Source of the DNA: Acidobacteriota bacterium
GTDB taxonomy: Bacteria > Actinomycetota > Acidimicrobiia > ATN3
Direction: 5' to 3'
NCBI GenBank assembly: GCA_003577105.1
Contig: QEUQ01000008.1
Location: 1 to 58,395 of the forward strand
DNA length: 58,395 nucleotides
Part shown: positions 9,110-17,122 of the stretch, one piece after another
How positions within the stretch are numbered: position 1 is the stretch's first letter
Layout of the letters: each line of letters begins with the position of its first letter
The notes under the pieces: model-generated
Told to the model about the DNA's origin: nothing
The model's database searches: none
The model's input: the letters and a program-made list of their open reading frames with translations, nothing else
Made by a program: the position numbers and the translations under genes

Positions 9110-10825
9110 TTGCCCCGCCAAAGTCCATCGAAACATGCAGCACTGTCTCTGCTGCTAGCGATCGCGCTAGGACTTGGCGCGTGCGGCGGGAAGTCCGCGT
9201 CGCCCGGCTCCGGTGGCCCTTCAGCCGATGATCCCCCCAAGTTCGCTGCGGCCAAGGACGGGCTCTACTGCAACATCGCCGAGGAGGCGGGCCTTCAGGA
9301 CCAAGCCTTCTTTGGAAGGGGGGTTTCCTTCTCAGACGTTGACCTCGATGGCGACGACGACGTATTCGTAGCCAATACAGACGGCCGTAAGACCGAGAAC
9401 TTCGGAACCTCTGCCTTCTACCTCAACGACGGTGCAGGGCGCTACGAGCGCAAGGACGTCGGCTTCAACGTGGACGACCTCTACGCGACCTGGGGAGCGA
9501 GCTTCGCCGACTACGACAACGACGGCGATCCTGACGCGCTGATCACCAATGGCGGGTACACCGGCCAGTCCAATGTCGCCTTGTACCGCAACGAAATGCG
9601 TAAGTCGGGGCGCTTCGTAGATGTCTCCGATCCCAGCGGCATAAGTGCCGCTTTTCCGGAGCGACAGTACTGGGCATCTGCGTGGGATGACTACGACGGT
9701 GATGGCCAGGTTGACTTCGTTGTGGTCTCGCTCGGGGATCCCATCAAAGTCATGCACAACGACGGGGATGGAAATTTCTCTGACGCAACAGCCGCACTCG
9801 GAATAGCCGACCCACACGTAGATGCCCACAACCCCGTCTGGTTCGACTACGACGGGGACAGCGACCGCGACCTGTTCATCCCGGACATGGAATTCGTGAC
9901 CAATCATTCACAGCTGTACGAGAACCGGGTACGTGAGGGTGGCGGATTTGCGAACGTGACCGCGCAAAAACTTGGTCCGGCTTTCGCCGAAGCGCCGGGT
10001 GTCTTCGCGGCCGCTGCTGCCGATTTCAACCAAGACGGCCTTGACGACATCTTCCTCGGACGCTGGTCACTTCAGGATCTGGTCCTGGTGAGCCACGGCA
10101 AAGGCCCATTCAGTATTCACGGCAAGGACATTGGGCTCGACAAGCACACCTCTCCGATTACGCTCGACAACCGCGCTGACCAGAACGAGAACTCAATGGG
10201 TCTCAACGCCGCCAACTTCGACGGCAACGGGGTCAAGGTCTTCATGGGCACGGGAAATCCCGAATTCGCCTTTGAGGACATCGTCTGGTGCTCAAAACCG
10301 GATCCATCCAATCCGGCTGGATTTGTGCTCGAGCGATGCAGCGAACCCTTTGTGAAGGGTCAGGGCGCCACCTTCGGGCACGGCATGGCCTTCTCCGACA
10401 CCGACCGCGACGGCGATACGGACATCGTCTGGGCGCACGGTGGACACCCAGAGAGAGGCGAGAAGCAATCCACGGGTGAAGTGCGCCAGTGGACTTCTTA
10501 CTTCGAGAGCCGCACCGATGCCGGCTTGCACACCGCGTCGGTGTTCCTCGTCGGCGATAGGAGTGGCACCGACGCCTTCGGGGCGCGGATCAAGTCCACA
10601 ACCGATGGAGTTGCGCACTTCGATGCCGTCCGCACGATGCACGGGTTCTCTAGCCAGAACAGCAAGTGGCTCGTGATCGACACCGGCAAGAGCGGCGTCG
10701 CCGACTTGGAAGTTGCATGGCCGAGCGGCAACACGACCAGGGCTCAAGTGCGTGTCCAGACCAGCAACATTCTCCATGAGGATGGGGGTGTCGAGTCCTC
10801 GCCGAGAAACAAGTGGGGCGGCTAG
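9110..10825 (+). CDS. FG-GAP/VCBS-repeat lipoprotein with C-terminal ASPIC/UnbV domain
   Basis: 571 residues from a TTG start. A lipoprotein signal (hydrophobic stretch then LGAC, lipidated C25) places it outside the membrane. Repeated Asp-rich calcium-binding loops (DVDLDGDDDVFV, DYDNDGDPDALI, DYDGDGQVDFVV, DYDGDSDRDLFI, DFNQDGLDDIFL, DTDRDGDTDIVW) mark an integrin-alpha-like beta propeller. The last ~90 residues match the ASPIC/UnbV domain (DLEVAWPSGNTTRAQV). Such proteins are surface adhesion or cofactor-binding proteins, function unproven. The last 75 bp of the gene are repeated 1.6 kb downstream. Confidence 0.88.
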   Translation: MPRQSPSKHAALSLLLAIALGLGACGGKSASPGSGGPSADDPPKFAAAKDGLYCNIAEEAGLQDQAFFGRGVSFSDVDLDGDDDVFVANTDGRKTENFGTSAFYLNDGAGRYERKDVGFNVDDLYATWGASFADYDNDGDPDALITNGGYTGQSNVALYRNEMRKSGRFVDVSDPSGISAAFPERQYWASAWDDYDGDGQVDFVVVSLGDPIKVMHNDGDGNFSDATAALGIADPHVDAHNPVWFDYDGDSDRDLFIPDMEFVTNHSQLYENRVREGGGFANVTAQKLGPAFAEAPGVFAAAAADFNQDGLDDIFLGRWSLQDLVLVSHGKGPFSIHGKDIGLDKHTSPITLDNRADQNENSMGLNAANFDGNGVKVFMGTGNPEFAFEDIVWCSKPDPSNPAGFVLERCSEPFVKGQGATFGHGMAFSDTDRDGDTDIVWAHGGHPERGEKQSTGEVRQWTSYFESRTDAGLHTASVFLVGDRSGTDAFGARIKSTTDGVAHFDAVRTMHGFSSQNSKWLVIDTGKSGVADLEVAWPSGNTTRAQVRVQTSNILHEDGGVESSPRNKWGG

Positions 10826-10826
10826 A
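10752..10826 (+). repeat. 75-bp direct repeat, copy A (3' end of ASPIC lipoprotein gene)
   Basis: The last 74 bases of the lipoprotein gene plus the first base after its stop recur at 12382-12456 with 5 mismatches in 75 (about 93% identity). The two copies have the same orientation and bracket the toxin-antitoxin/IS remnants. Confidence 0.9.
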
Positions 10827-10968
10827 GACCTACGTCCTGTGCCGCGGCTCCTTCCCGAGACGTCCGCCTCAGCCGCGCTCCGGACATCGGATGCAACTGT
10901 CGGCGCTTTGCGCCTATCGGCGTTGTACGCTTGTTTTCGGTACCCAGATCGGCCAGACGGAGGCGAGA

Positions 10969-11292
10969 GTGACGACACCCCTTGCCGATGATGTGACCCG
11001 ACGATTGGCCGCAGACGACGGCTTCCTCCGGGACTTCTGCATGCGGCATCACATCCGCCGATTTTCCCTTTTTGGATCCGTCCTTCGTGATGACTTTGGC
11101 CCGTCTAGCGACATCGACGTGCTCATCGAGTTCGACCCCGAGCACATTCCCGGACTTGAGTTTATGTCGATGCAAGATGAGCTTTCGGACTTTTTTGGTC
11201 GCTCCGTCGACCTCAACACGCCGAACTCGCTCAGCCCGTACTTCCGTGACGTAGTTCTTGCAGAAGCGAAGGTCGAGTTTGCCGCAGCGTGA
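10969..11292 (+). CDS. MntA-type minimal nucleotidyltransferase (antitoxin of a MntA/HepT pair)
   Basis: 107 residues from a GTG at 10969. The nucleotidyltransferase signature GSVLRDDFGPSSDIDVLIEF gives the GSxxR...SDID pattern with two metal-binding aspartates, as in COG1669 proteins. In working systems MntA AMPylates and neutralises the HEPN RNase HepT encoded just downstream. Here the downstream hepT begins in an overlapping frame at 11279 but breaks off after 32 codons, so this antitoxin looks orphaned. Starts inside the longer frame upstream are less likely because the family begins close to this GTG. Confidence 0.85.
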   Translation: MTTPLADDVTRRLAADDGFLRDFCMRHHIRRFSLFGSVLRDDFGPSSDIDVLIEFDPEHIPGLEFMSMQDELSDFFGRSVDLNTPNSLSPYFRDVVLAEAKVEFAAA

Positions 11293-11377
11293 TACGGGCG
11301 TACTACTCGCCCAGATGCGCGACCACGCCAACGAGGCGCTCGCGCTGGTTGCCGGAGCTCTTCAAGACGGCTTCTAG
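11279..11377 (+). pseudogene. truncated HepT (HEPN) toxin, first 32 codons only
   Basis: A frame starting at TTG 11279 and overlapping the end of mntA reads MPQRDTGVLLAQMRDHANEA..., then stops at TAG 11375. The spacing of Leu, Met and Ala residues fits helix 1 of HEPN/DUF86 HepT proteins (RD-LL--M-EHA-EA). Nothing downstream restores the RNase motif RxxxxH, so the toxin is dead. The break coincides with the start of mobile-element-derived sequence. The homology call is from memory of the family and the fragment is short. Confidence 0.6.
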
Positions 11378-11425
11378 GGTCTGTCATGCCGCCACACCCG
11401 ATTTTGACCACGGTTCAAGCGATTT

Positions 11426-11450
11426 CGGGGTTCGAGTCCCTGGCGGCCCA
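11426..11450 (+). other. tRNA 3'-end remnant (T-arm plus acceptor strand)
   Basis: The stretch forms a complete T-arm: stem CGGGG (11426-11430), loop TTCGAGT, stem CCCTG (with one G-T pair), then GCGGCCC and an A discriminator. No matching D-arm, anticodon arm or 5' acceptor (GGGCCGC) lies upstream, so it is not a gene. The acceptor strand equals that of the tRNA-Lys at 13160-13233. Such pieces are left by elements that integrate into tRNA 3' ends. Confidence 0.6.
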
Positions 11451-11486
11451 CTGTGTGATGTCGCGGGGCATGGTGGACAGTTTCTC

Positions 11487-12005
11487 TCACAGCATCGTAG
11501 GTGGCTTCTTGTTCCTCGGACCACGGTGCCGTCCCTTGGGTGGTCCGGGTTTGCGCCCCATTGGCTGAAGGAAGATCTTGAGCGTCTGGTGGAATCTCTC
11601 GACCTTCCCGCATGTCTGCGGGTGGTAGATGCGCGAGTGCCTGAACTCGATGCCCAACTGAGCCAGCTCATACTCGAGGACAGTTGCCCCACCCCTGTGC
11701 CAAGCGGTGAAGACGCACCCGTTGTCTGTAAGGAGGGCAGCAGGCAGACCCCACTTCTCACCGGCAAAGCGGAAGACGTCGACAACGTCTCTTGCCGTGG
11801 TCACCTCAAGTGCCGTCGACGCAAGGCAAAGACGGGAGTAGTCGTCGATGAAGTTGCCGATCTCGACCTCGGTGAACTCGCCAGCCAAGTGATAGTGAAT
11901 AGCCTGTGGGCCCGCGCCGAACCCCTCTTCTTCGAGGGTCTTCCTCCACTCGGCTATTCGGTCTTCAAGATCGGGTCGGGCTCCCCCCGAGTGAACACGC
12001 CTGCC
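11487..12005 (-). mobile_element. IS481-family transposase remnant, internally deleted
   Basis: One continuous frame (12005 to 11487) contains a piece of the N-terminal helical region (DLEDRIAEWRKTLEEEGFGA, then GPQAIHYHLA) joined directly to the rve catalytic core (GEFTEVEIGNFIDDYSRL, LLTDNGCVFT, HPQTCGKVERFHQTLK). Known full-length members have roughly 70-80 residues between these parts, including the first catalytic Asp in a WQxDFTHW motif. That stretch is missing here, so an in-frame deletion between two similar HxxLA words probably made the fusion. The N-terminal helix-turn-helix and the C-terminus are also gone. The second Asp (TDNG) and the Glu (KVERF) remain, but the protein cannot be active. 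I found no inverted repeats bounding it. Confidence 0.8.
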
Positions 12006-12381
12006 TCAGCCATGCCTGGGCCGTGATCGATCGGCCGGTCGCGGGTGGTGCGGCATCACGCCGAGCAAATGCCGCAAATCCCCTTCTCCGTAATCATCGC
12101 AACGTCGGATGCGATGCGCGCCTCGTCGCGGGCGTCAACCACTATGGCCACCGATTCGCTCCTTCAACGCGTACTGTGTCCCGCGATCCGGTTCCGACCT
12201 TAGCTGCCCACGATTTGGGTTTGCTCAGAGCTCTTCGCCCGCGCCGCCTAGGCTCTGCCTCCGCTCCACAAAGCCGTGGCCAGCGTGGTTGCTCCCCGCC
12301 AGCCGAATGCACTACTTCTCGCGCTGCGCCCCAATTCAATTTGAGTCGACATCGGGCCTTGTCATTCGCCGCCTTGATTCC
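12006..12381. other. decayed accessory sequence with no supported gene
   Basis: Open frames here are overlapping shadows without recognisable domains. The only hint of a real gene start is a 31-codon leftward frame (12151-12056, reading MAIVVDARDEARIASDVAM...) preceded by AAGGAG seven bases from its GTG. It stops early and may be the 5' end of a gene cut by rearrangement. I see no terminal inverted repeats or tRNA. Confidence 0.5.
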
Positions 12382-12456
12382 GTGTCCAGACGAGCAACGT
12401 TCTCTATGGGGATGGGGGTGTCGAGTCCTCGCCGAGGAACAAGTGGGGCGGCTAGA
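12382..12456 (+). repeat. 75-bp direct repeat, copy B
   Basis: A second copy of the ASPIC gene 3' end (see 10752-10826), including the TAG stop, with five substitutions. No upstream part of that gene accompanies it. It lies directly before the vapB gene. Confidence 0.9.
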
Positions 12457-12501
12457 CGAGTGACATGATGCAATTGATGCAAGTGTCGCTATCCTGCGTG
12501 A

Positions 12502-12741
12502 ATGATTAGGACGCAGATATCGATCTCCGAAAGACAAGCGAGGCAGCTGCGAAACCTTGCGCGGGCGACAGGACGGTCTCAGGCGGCACTCATACGCGAC
12601 GCCATCGACTTACTAGTAAGTGACGATGAGCGCTTGCTCCGTATCGAGCGGGCTCGTCAACCGATTAGCGCGTACCGATCCGGTCAAGCCGACACAGCTA
12701 AGAATCATGATGAAGTACTAGATGAGGCATTCGGCGCTTGA
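12502..12741 (+). CDS. ribbon-helix-helix antitoxin, VapB-like
   Basis: 79 residues. The N-terminus (MIRTQISISERQARQLRNLA then RATGRSQAALIRDAIDLLV) is a typical RHH/CopG DNA-binding domain: one beta strand and two helices. The C-terminal half is charged and would wrap the toxin. It overlaps the PIN toxin gene by four bases (TTGA at 12738-12741), the usual vapBC layout. It probably represses its own promoter in the ~45 bp between repeat copy B and the ATG. Confidence 0.85.
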   Translation: MIRTQISISERQARQLRNLARATGRSQAALIRDAIDLLVSDDERLLRIERARQPISAYRSGQADTAKNHDEVLDEAFGA

Positions 12742-13153
12742 CCGAGTCAATCTTCGTCGACACCTCGGCCCTTTACGCAGTACTTGACGCCGACGACAAG
12801 TGTTCGCACCGAGCATCAGTTCGATGGGAACTACTACTAGCGGCATCAGAGCTAGGGCGCTGAGCGGCGTCACCCACTTTGGGGTCGTCGTCGAAACGAG
12901 CGCTCTCGTGCAGCGGCGCCTGGGCATGGCTGCTGTTCGCGACCTTCATGATGCACTCTTACCGGTACTCGAAATCTGCTGGGTTGATCGCGAACTTCAC
13001 AACCGAGCCGTGGCCGCGATGCTCGCATCGAAGAAGCGCGGCGTGTCGCTCGTCGACTGGACGTCGTTTGAGCTCATGCGCATCAGGGCTATCGATCGGG
13101 CACTTGCGTTTGACGATGCCTTCAAGAAGCAAGGCTTCGGCGCATTCGACTAA
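12738..13153 (+). pseudogene. VapC-like PIN-domain toxin with a frameshift
   Basis: The frame from TTG 12738 begins MTESIFVDTSALYAVLDADD, giving the first PIN aspartate, but stops at a TGA near 12855. The rest of the domain continues in another frame to 13153: VVVETSALVQRRLG (Glu), then LVDWTSFELMR (Asp) and a normal C-terminus. Joined, the parts make a full-length PIN RNase of about 138 residues. Total length (416 bp) is not a multiple of three, so a single-base loss (or two-base gain) around 12840-12870 explains it. Either a real inactivation or a sequencing error. Confidence 0.8.
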
Positions 13154-13159
13154 CTGAAG

Positions 13160-13233
13160 TGGGCCGCGAAGGATTCGAACCTTCGACCTGCGGATTAAAA
13201 GTCCGATGCTCTACCTGACTGAGCTAGCGGCCC
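13160..13233 (-). tRNA. tRNA-Lys (anticodon TTT)
   Basis: Cloverleaf on the minus strand: acceptor GGGCCGC/GCGGCCC, D-arm GCTC...GAGC, anticodon loop CTTTTAA, T-arm GAAGG-TTCGAAT-CCTTC, discriminator A. CCA is not encoded. The 27-43 position of the anticodon stem is a T/C mismatch. Confidence 0.95.
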
Positions 13234-13349
13234 TGCGAGATGCGAATCGTAGGTTCGCGAGCGATTACGGTCAATCAGATAGGTCACGACATGAAATTTG
13301 GAAATCCCTCTCTGAGCATCGAGGGTGCGCGGCGTAAACTCCACGCCCT

Positions 13350-13655
13350 ATGGCAATAACACCCGATGACGTCCGCCATGTCGCGAAGCTTGCTCGCCTC
13401 GATTTCGACGAGGCCGAAGTCGCGCGCTTTGCCAAGGACCTCGGCGACATCCTTGAGCACGCTTCAAAGATCGCAGAGCTGGACTTGGCCGACGTCGAAC
13501 CTACTGCGCATCCGATCAAACTCGAAAACGTCTGGCGCCCAGACGAATTGCGCCCATCGCTGACACCGGAACAAGCGCTCGCCAACGCGCCTGCCGCCGA
13601 GGAGCAGAAGTTCCGTGTACCGCGCATCCTCGAAGTTGAAGAGGTAGGGGAATGA
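13350..13655 (+). CDS. gatC: aspartyl/glutamyl-tRNA amidotransferase subunit C
   Basis: 101-residue GatC: N-terminal [17 protein letters not shown] helix and the [11 protein letters not shown]-terminal segment that threads through GatA. GatCAB converts Glu-tRNA(Gln), and often Asp-tRNA(Asn), to the amide forms. ATG at 13350; its TGA overlaps the gatA start by four bases (ATGA), so the three subunits are made from one operon. Confidence 0.96.
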   Translation: MAITPDDVRHVAKLARLDFDEAEVARFAKDLGDILEHASKIAELDLADVEPTAHPIKLENVWRPDELRPSLTPEQALANAPAAEEQKFRVPRILEVEEVGE

Positions 13656-15088
13656 GCGCCTCGACTGCCGCTGCGATTGCCAGGAGCATCCGTGAAGGGC
13701 AGACGACAGCTACAGAAGTAGTCGAGGCACACCTCGCAGAGATCGAGCGCACCGATGGCGACGTAAGGGCGTTTCTTGAAGTGCTGGGGGGCACGGCACT
13801 AGAACAGGCCAAGGCCGTCGATGCAGGCGAGGTAACCGGCCCGCTAGCAGGGGTGCCGATTGCGATCAAAGACGTTCTCTGCATGGAGGGCATTGCGACG
13901 ACGTGTGGCTCGAAGATTCTCGAGGGCTGGCGCCCCCCATATACGGCGACCGCGGTCAGGCGTCTTGTGGAGGCCGGAGCGATCCCGATCGGCAAGACCA
14001 ACATGGACGAGTTCGCAATGGGCAGCTCCACCGAGAACTCGGCCTTTGGTCCAACGCTTAACCCGTGGTCCACGGGGCATGTACCCGGGGGCTCGAGCGG
14101 AGGGTCAGCTGCGGCGGTGGCTGCGGGGCACGCCCCGGTATCGCTGGGTTCCGATACTGGCGGATCGATTCGCCAGCCCGCGTCTCTTTGTGGCGTGGTT
14201 GGCATGAAGCCGACTTACGGCAGGGTCAGCCGCTACGGCCTGGTTGCTTTTGCGAGCTCCCTCGACCAGATCGGTCCCTTCAGCCACACAGTTGAAGATG
14301 CGGCAATCGTCTACGCGGCAATGGCCGGCCACGATCCAATGGACTCAACATCTCTGCCTGAATCAGTTGGGGATCCCGTCGGTGCAATTGGGCGGGGCAT
14401 TGAAGGTATTCGCTTCGGCGTGGTGACCGAACTTGCCGGCGACGCGATAGAGCCAGAGGTCGCTGCTGCCTTTGCTTCGGCAATTGAAGGCCTCGGCGCC
14501 GGTGAGGTGTCGCTGCCCTCATTCGACCATGCGTTGAGCGCCTACTACTTGATCGCACCGGCCGAGGCATCGTCGAACCTCGCTCGCTTTGACGGGGTTC
14601 GCTACGGCCTTCGGATTGATGCCGCCGACACCACGGCCATGATGCGCCGCACCCGCGAAGCGGGTTTCGGCCCAGAGGTCAAGCGTCGAATCATGCTTGG
14701 CACCTACGCCCTCTCGGCGGGCTACTACGACGCTTACTACGGGCAAGCCCAGCGGGTCAGAACCTTGGTCGCCAACGATTTCGGGCGGGCCTTTGAGGAC
14801 TTTGACATTCTTCTGTCTCCAACGAGTCCGACCACCGCCTTTGAGATCGGCGAGCGCACCGCAGACCCGCTCGCCATGTACCTCTCTGACCTCTGTACCA
14901 TCCCAGCAAACTTGGCGGGGATTCCGGCGATTTCGATTCCGGCCGGCGTTGACTCGAGGGGCCTTCCCATAGGACTCCAGCTGATGGCGCCCGCTCTAGA
15001 AGAAGAGCGCCTCTTTGCCGCAGCAGCTGAACTAGAGACCCGGATTGGGTTTGACGCGAAACCAGCGCTCACCGGGGGTGCCGAATGA
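13652..15088 (+). CDS. gatA: aspartyl/glutamyl-tRNA amidotransferase subunit A
   Basis: 478-residue amidase-signature enzyme that releases ammonia from glutamine. The Ser-cisSer-Lys triad is intact: K73 (AIKDVL), S148 ([10 protein letters not shown]) and nucleophile S172 ([11 protein letters not shown]). Its stop overlaps the gatB ATG by four bases. Confidence 0.97.
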   Translation: MSASTAAAIARSIREGQTTATEVVEAHLAEIERTDGDVRAFLEVLGGTALEQAKAVDAGEVTGPLAGVPIAIKDVLCMEGIATTCGSKILEGWRPPYTATAVRRLVEAGAIPIGKTNMDEFAMGSSTENSAFGPTLNPWSTGHVPGGSSGGSAAAVAAGHAPVSLGSDTGGSIRQPASLCGVVGMKPTYGRVSRYGLVAFASSLDQIGPFSHTVEDAAIVYAAMAGHDPMDSTSLPESVGDPVGAIGRGIEGIRFGVVTELAGDAIEPEVAAAFASAIEGLGAGEVSLPSFDHALSAYYLIAPAEASSNLARFDGVRYGLRIDAADTTAMMRRTREAGFGPEVKRRIMLGTYALSAGYYDAYYGQAQRVRTLVANDFGRAFEDFDILLSPTSPTTAFEIGERTADPLAMYLSDLCTIPANLAGIPAISIPAGVDSRGLPIGLQLMAPALEEERLFAAAAELETRIGFDAKPALTGGAE

Positions 15089-16521
15089 GCCGCTTCGAGA
15101 CTGTCATCGGCATAGAGGTTCACGTCGAGCTTTCGACCAACACCAAGATGTTCTGCGGGTGTTCGAACCGGTTCGGCGCACCTCCCAATACCAACACCTG
15201 CCCCGTCTGCCTCGGCCTACCGGGCTCGTTGCCGGTCGTCAATGAGCAAGCCGTTCGGGACGCAATGAAGATCGGCATCGCCCTTAACTGCGAAGTCGCC
15301 AGGTCTTGCCTCTTTCACCGCAAGAATTACTTCTACCCGGACATGCCCAAGGACTTCCAGATCAGCCAGTACGACGAGCCGATCTGCTTCGGTGGCTATC
15401 TCGACGTCGAGGGTGGGCGAGTTGGAATCACAAGGGCTCACATGGAGGAAGACACCGGGAAGTCCACCCACATCGGCGAGGGGGGCAGGATTCACGACGC
15501 CACACACTCGCTCATCGACTACAACCGCGCTGGTGTACCCCTGATTGAAATCGTCAGTGAGCCCGATATCACCGGGCCGGCCCACGCTCGAGCCTACGCG
15601 ACCGAGCTGCGCAACGTGCTCAGGTCGCTCTCGGTCTCCGACGTGAAAATGGAAGAGGGCTCGATGCGCTGCGATGCCAACATCTCGCTGCGCGAACCCG
15701 GCGGTGAATTCGGCACCAAGGTCGAGATCAAAAACATGAACAGTCTCCGCTCACTGCAGAAGGCACTTGAATACGAAGAAGCGCGCCAAGCAGAGCTCCT
15801 CGAATCCGGCAAATCGGTCACCCAGGAGACCCGCCACTGGAACGAAGCTGATGGAGAAACACACTCCATGCGCTCCAAGGAAGAAGCCTTTGACTACAGA
15901 TACTTCCCCGAACCCGACCTCGTACCACAGGCTCCTCCGTTGTCACTCATCGAGGAGATCCGCTCGTCGATGCCCGAGCTGCCCGCGTCCCGAAGGGCAA
16001 GGCTCGCCGAAGACTGGGCGCTGACAGACCAGCAAATCTTCACCCTGACCTCGGTAGATGGCTTGCTAGATCTAGTGAGCGACGCGGTCGAGCGCGGCAC
16101 AGACCCGGTCACAGCCACCAATTGGGCAACTGGCGACGTGCTGGCGAAGCTGAAGACTGACGGAGTCGATGCAGATCAAAGCGGATTGAACGGCCACAAG
16201 CTCGCGGATCTGTGCGAATTGGTCGCTAACGGGACACTATCAACGAAACTAGCCAAGCAAGTGCTGATCACGGTCATGGAAACGGGCAAGGGACCCGGCG
16301 AGGTCGTCGAAGAGGAAGGCCTCGCCCAAGTCTCCGACGAATCCGAGCTCGCTGCGATCGCCGAAAAGATCGTTAACGACAACCCCGGTGAAGCAGAGCG
16401 CTATCGCGCCGGCGAAGAGAAGCTGCTGGGCTTCTTTGTCGGACAGGCGATGAAAGCGACGCGGGGTAAGGGAAATCCACAGGCACTCAACGAACTGTTC
16501 CGCTCAAAGCTGAGTGAGTGA
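15085..16521 (+). CDS. gatB: aspartyl/glutamyl-tRNA amidotransferase subunit B
   Basis: 478 residues; begins [20 protein letters not shown] and contains the zinc-ligand cysteines C26/C28 and C43/C46 (CGCS...CPVC), the GatB kinase/transamidase cradle (MRCDANIS) and a C-terminal YqeY-like tail. It activates the tRNA-bound glutamate with ATP and accepts ammonia from GatA. Last gene of gatCAB; the following lipoprotein gene starts nine bases on. Confidence 0.97.
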   Translation: MSRFETVIGIEVHVELSTNTKMFCGCSNRFGAPPNTNTCPVCLGLPGSLPVVNEQAVRDAMKIGIALNCEVARSCLFHRKNYFYPDMPKDFQISQYDEPICFGGYLDVEGGRVGITRAHMEEDTGKSTHIGEGGRIHDATHSLIDYNRAGVPLIEIVSEPDITGPAHARAYATELRNVLRSLSVSDVKMEEGSMRCDANISLREPGGEFGTKVEIKNMNSLRSLQKALEYEEARQAELLESGKSVTQETRHWNEADGETHSMRSKEEAFDYRYFPEPDLVPQAPPLSLIEEIRSSMPELPASRRARLAEDWALTDQQIFTLTSVDGLLDLVSDAVERGTDPVTATNWATGDVLAKLKTDGVDADQSGLNGHKLADLCELVANGTLSTKLAKQVLITVMETGKGPGEVVEEEGLAQVSDESELAAIAEKIVNDNPGEAERYRAGEEKLLGFFVGQAMKATRGKGNPQALNELFRSKLSE

Positions 16522-16529
16522 GGGGCTAG

Positions 16530-17054
16530 GTGAGACGTCCGCTCGCCAAGATCCTCAGATCGGCCAACGGGCTAGATGCTCTGTTGGCAACGGTCGTGCT
16601 CATCGTGTCGGCCTCTGCCCTCGCGGCCTGCTCTGACAGTGCTCCTAGACAGGCCACGCCGCCGGGGGCCGAGCCGCTCCACAGATTCACAATCTCAGCA
16701 TCTCGGGCAGCTGACCCGCTCGTTCCCGCGGATCCATTCAATAAGCCCGCAGTGGGAACTCGATACGTGGCGGTGCGCCTGACGATTCGAAACGCTACCA
16801 ACCGCGACCTGACAGTTGAGCCGGCGCGCTGGATCCGTGCTGTCACGGGCAATGGTGCAGCACTTGACGCTGCGGTGCTGACTGCTCAGCCAGACGACAT
16901 CTCTGCCGGCGGGCCAACACGAGGTCTGATTGCACCCGGTGGGGAGATCTCGGGATTGCTGATCTACGAGGTCCCAGGGGGCGACGGTATCGCCCACCTG
17001 CGCTATGAGGACGACCTCGAACCACGCGAGCGCGGAGACGTTTCCCTGAGCTGA
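16530..17054 (+). CDS. lipoprotein with DUF4352-like immunoglobulin fold
   Basis: 174 residues from GTG 16530. The signal peptide ends at the lipobox LAAC (C34). The mature part has strands typical of DUF4352 domains: VGTRYVAVRLTIRNATNRDL and LIAPGGEISGLLIYEVP, which is the conserved 'R..VxLxIxN' and 'PGxxxxGxxxFxVP' pattern. Function unknown. It may be read through from gatB. Confidence 0.75.
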   Translation: MRRPLAKILRSANGLDALLATVVLIVSASALAACSDSAPRQATPPGAEPLHRFTISASRAADPLVPADPFNKPAVGTRYVAVRLTIRNATNRDLTVEPARWIRAVTGNGAALDAAVLTAQPDDISAGGPTRGLIAPGGEISGLLIYEVPGGDGIAHLRYEDDLEPRERGDVSLS

Positions 17055-17122
17055 GAGATTCGCTTGCCGCGCATCCGATATCTTGCTCGGTGTGAGGTAG
17101 TCGGCGAAATTAGTGACGAGAG

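Noticed and set aside
11906-12463. 185-codon rightward open frame across the IS remnant and repeat B
   Set aside because: Arg/Ser/Pro-rich, no domain, and antisense to recognisable transposase sequence.
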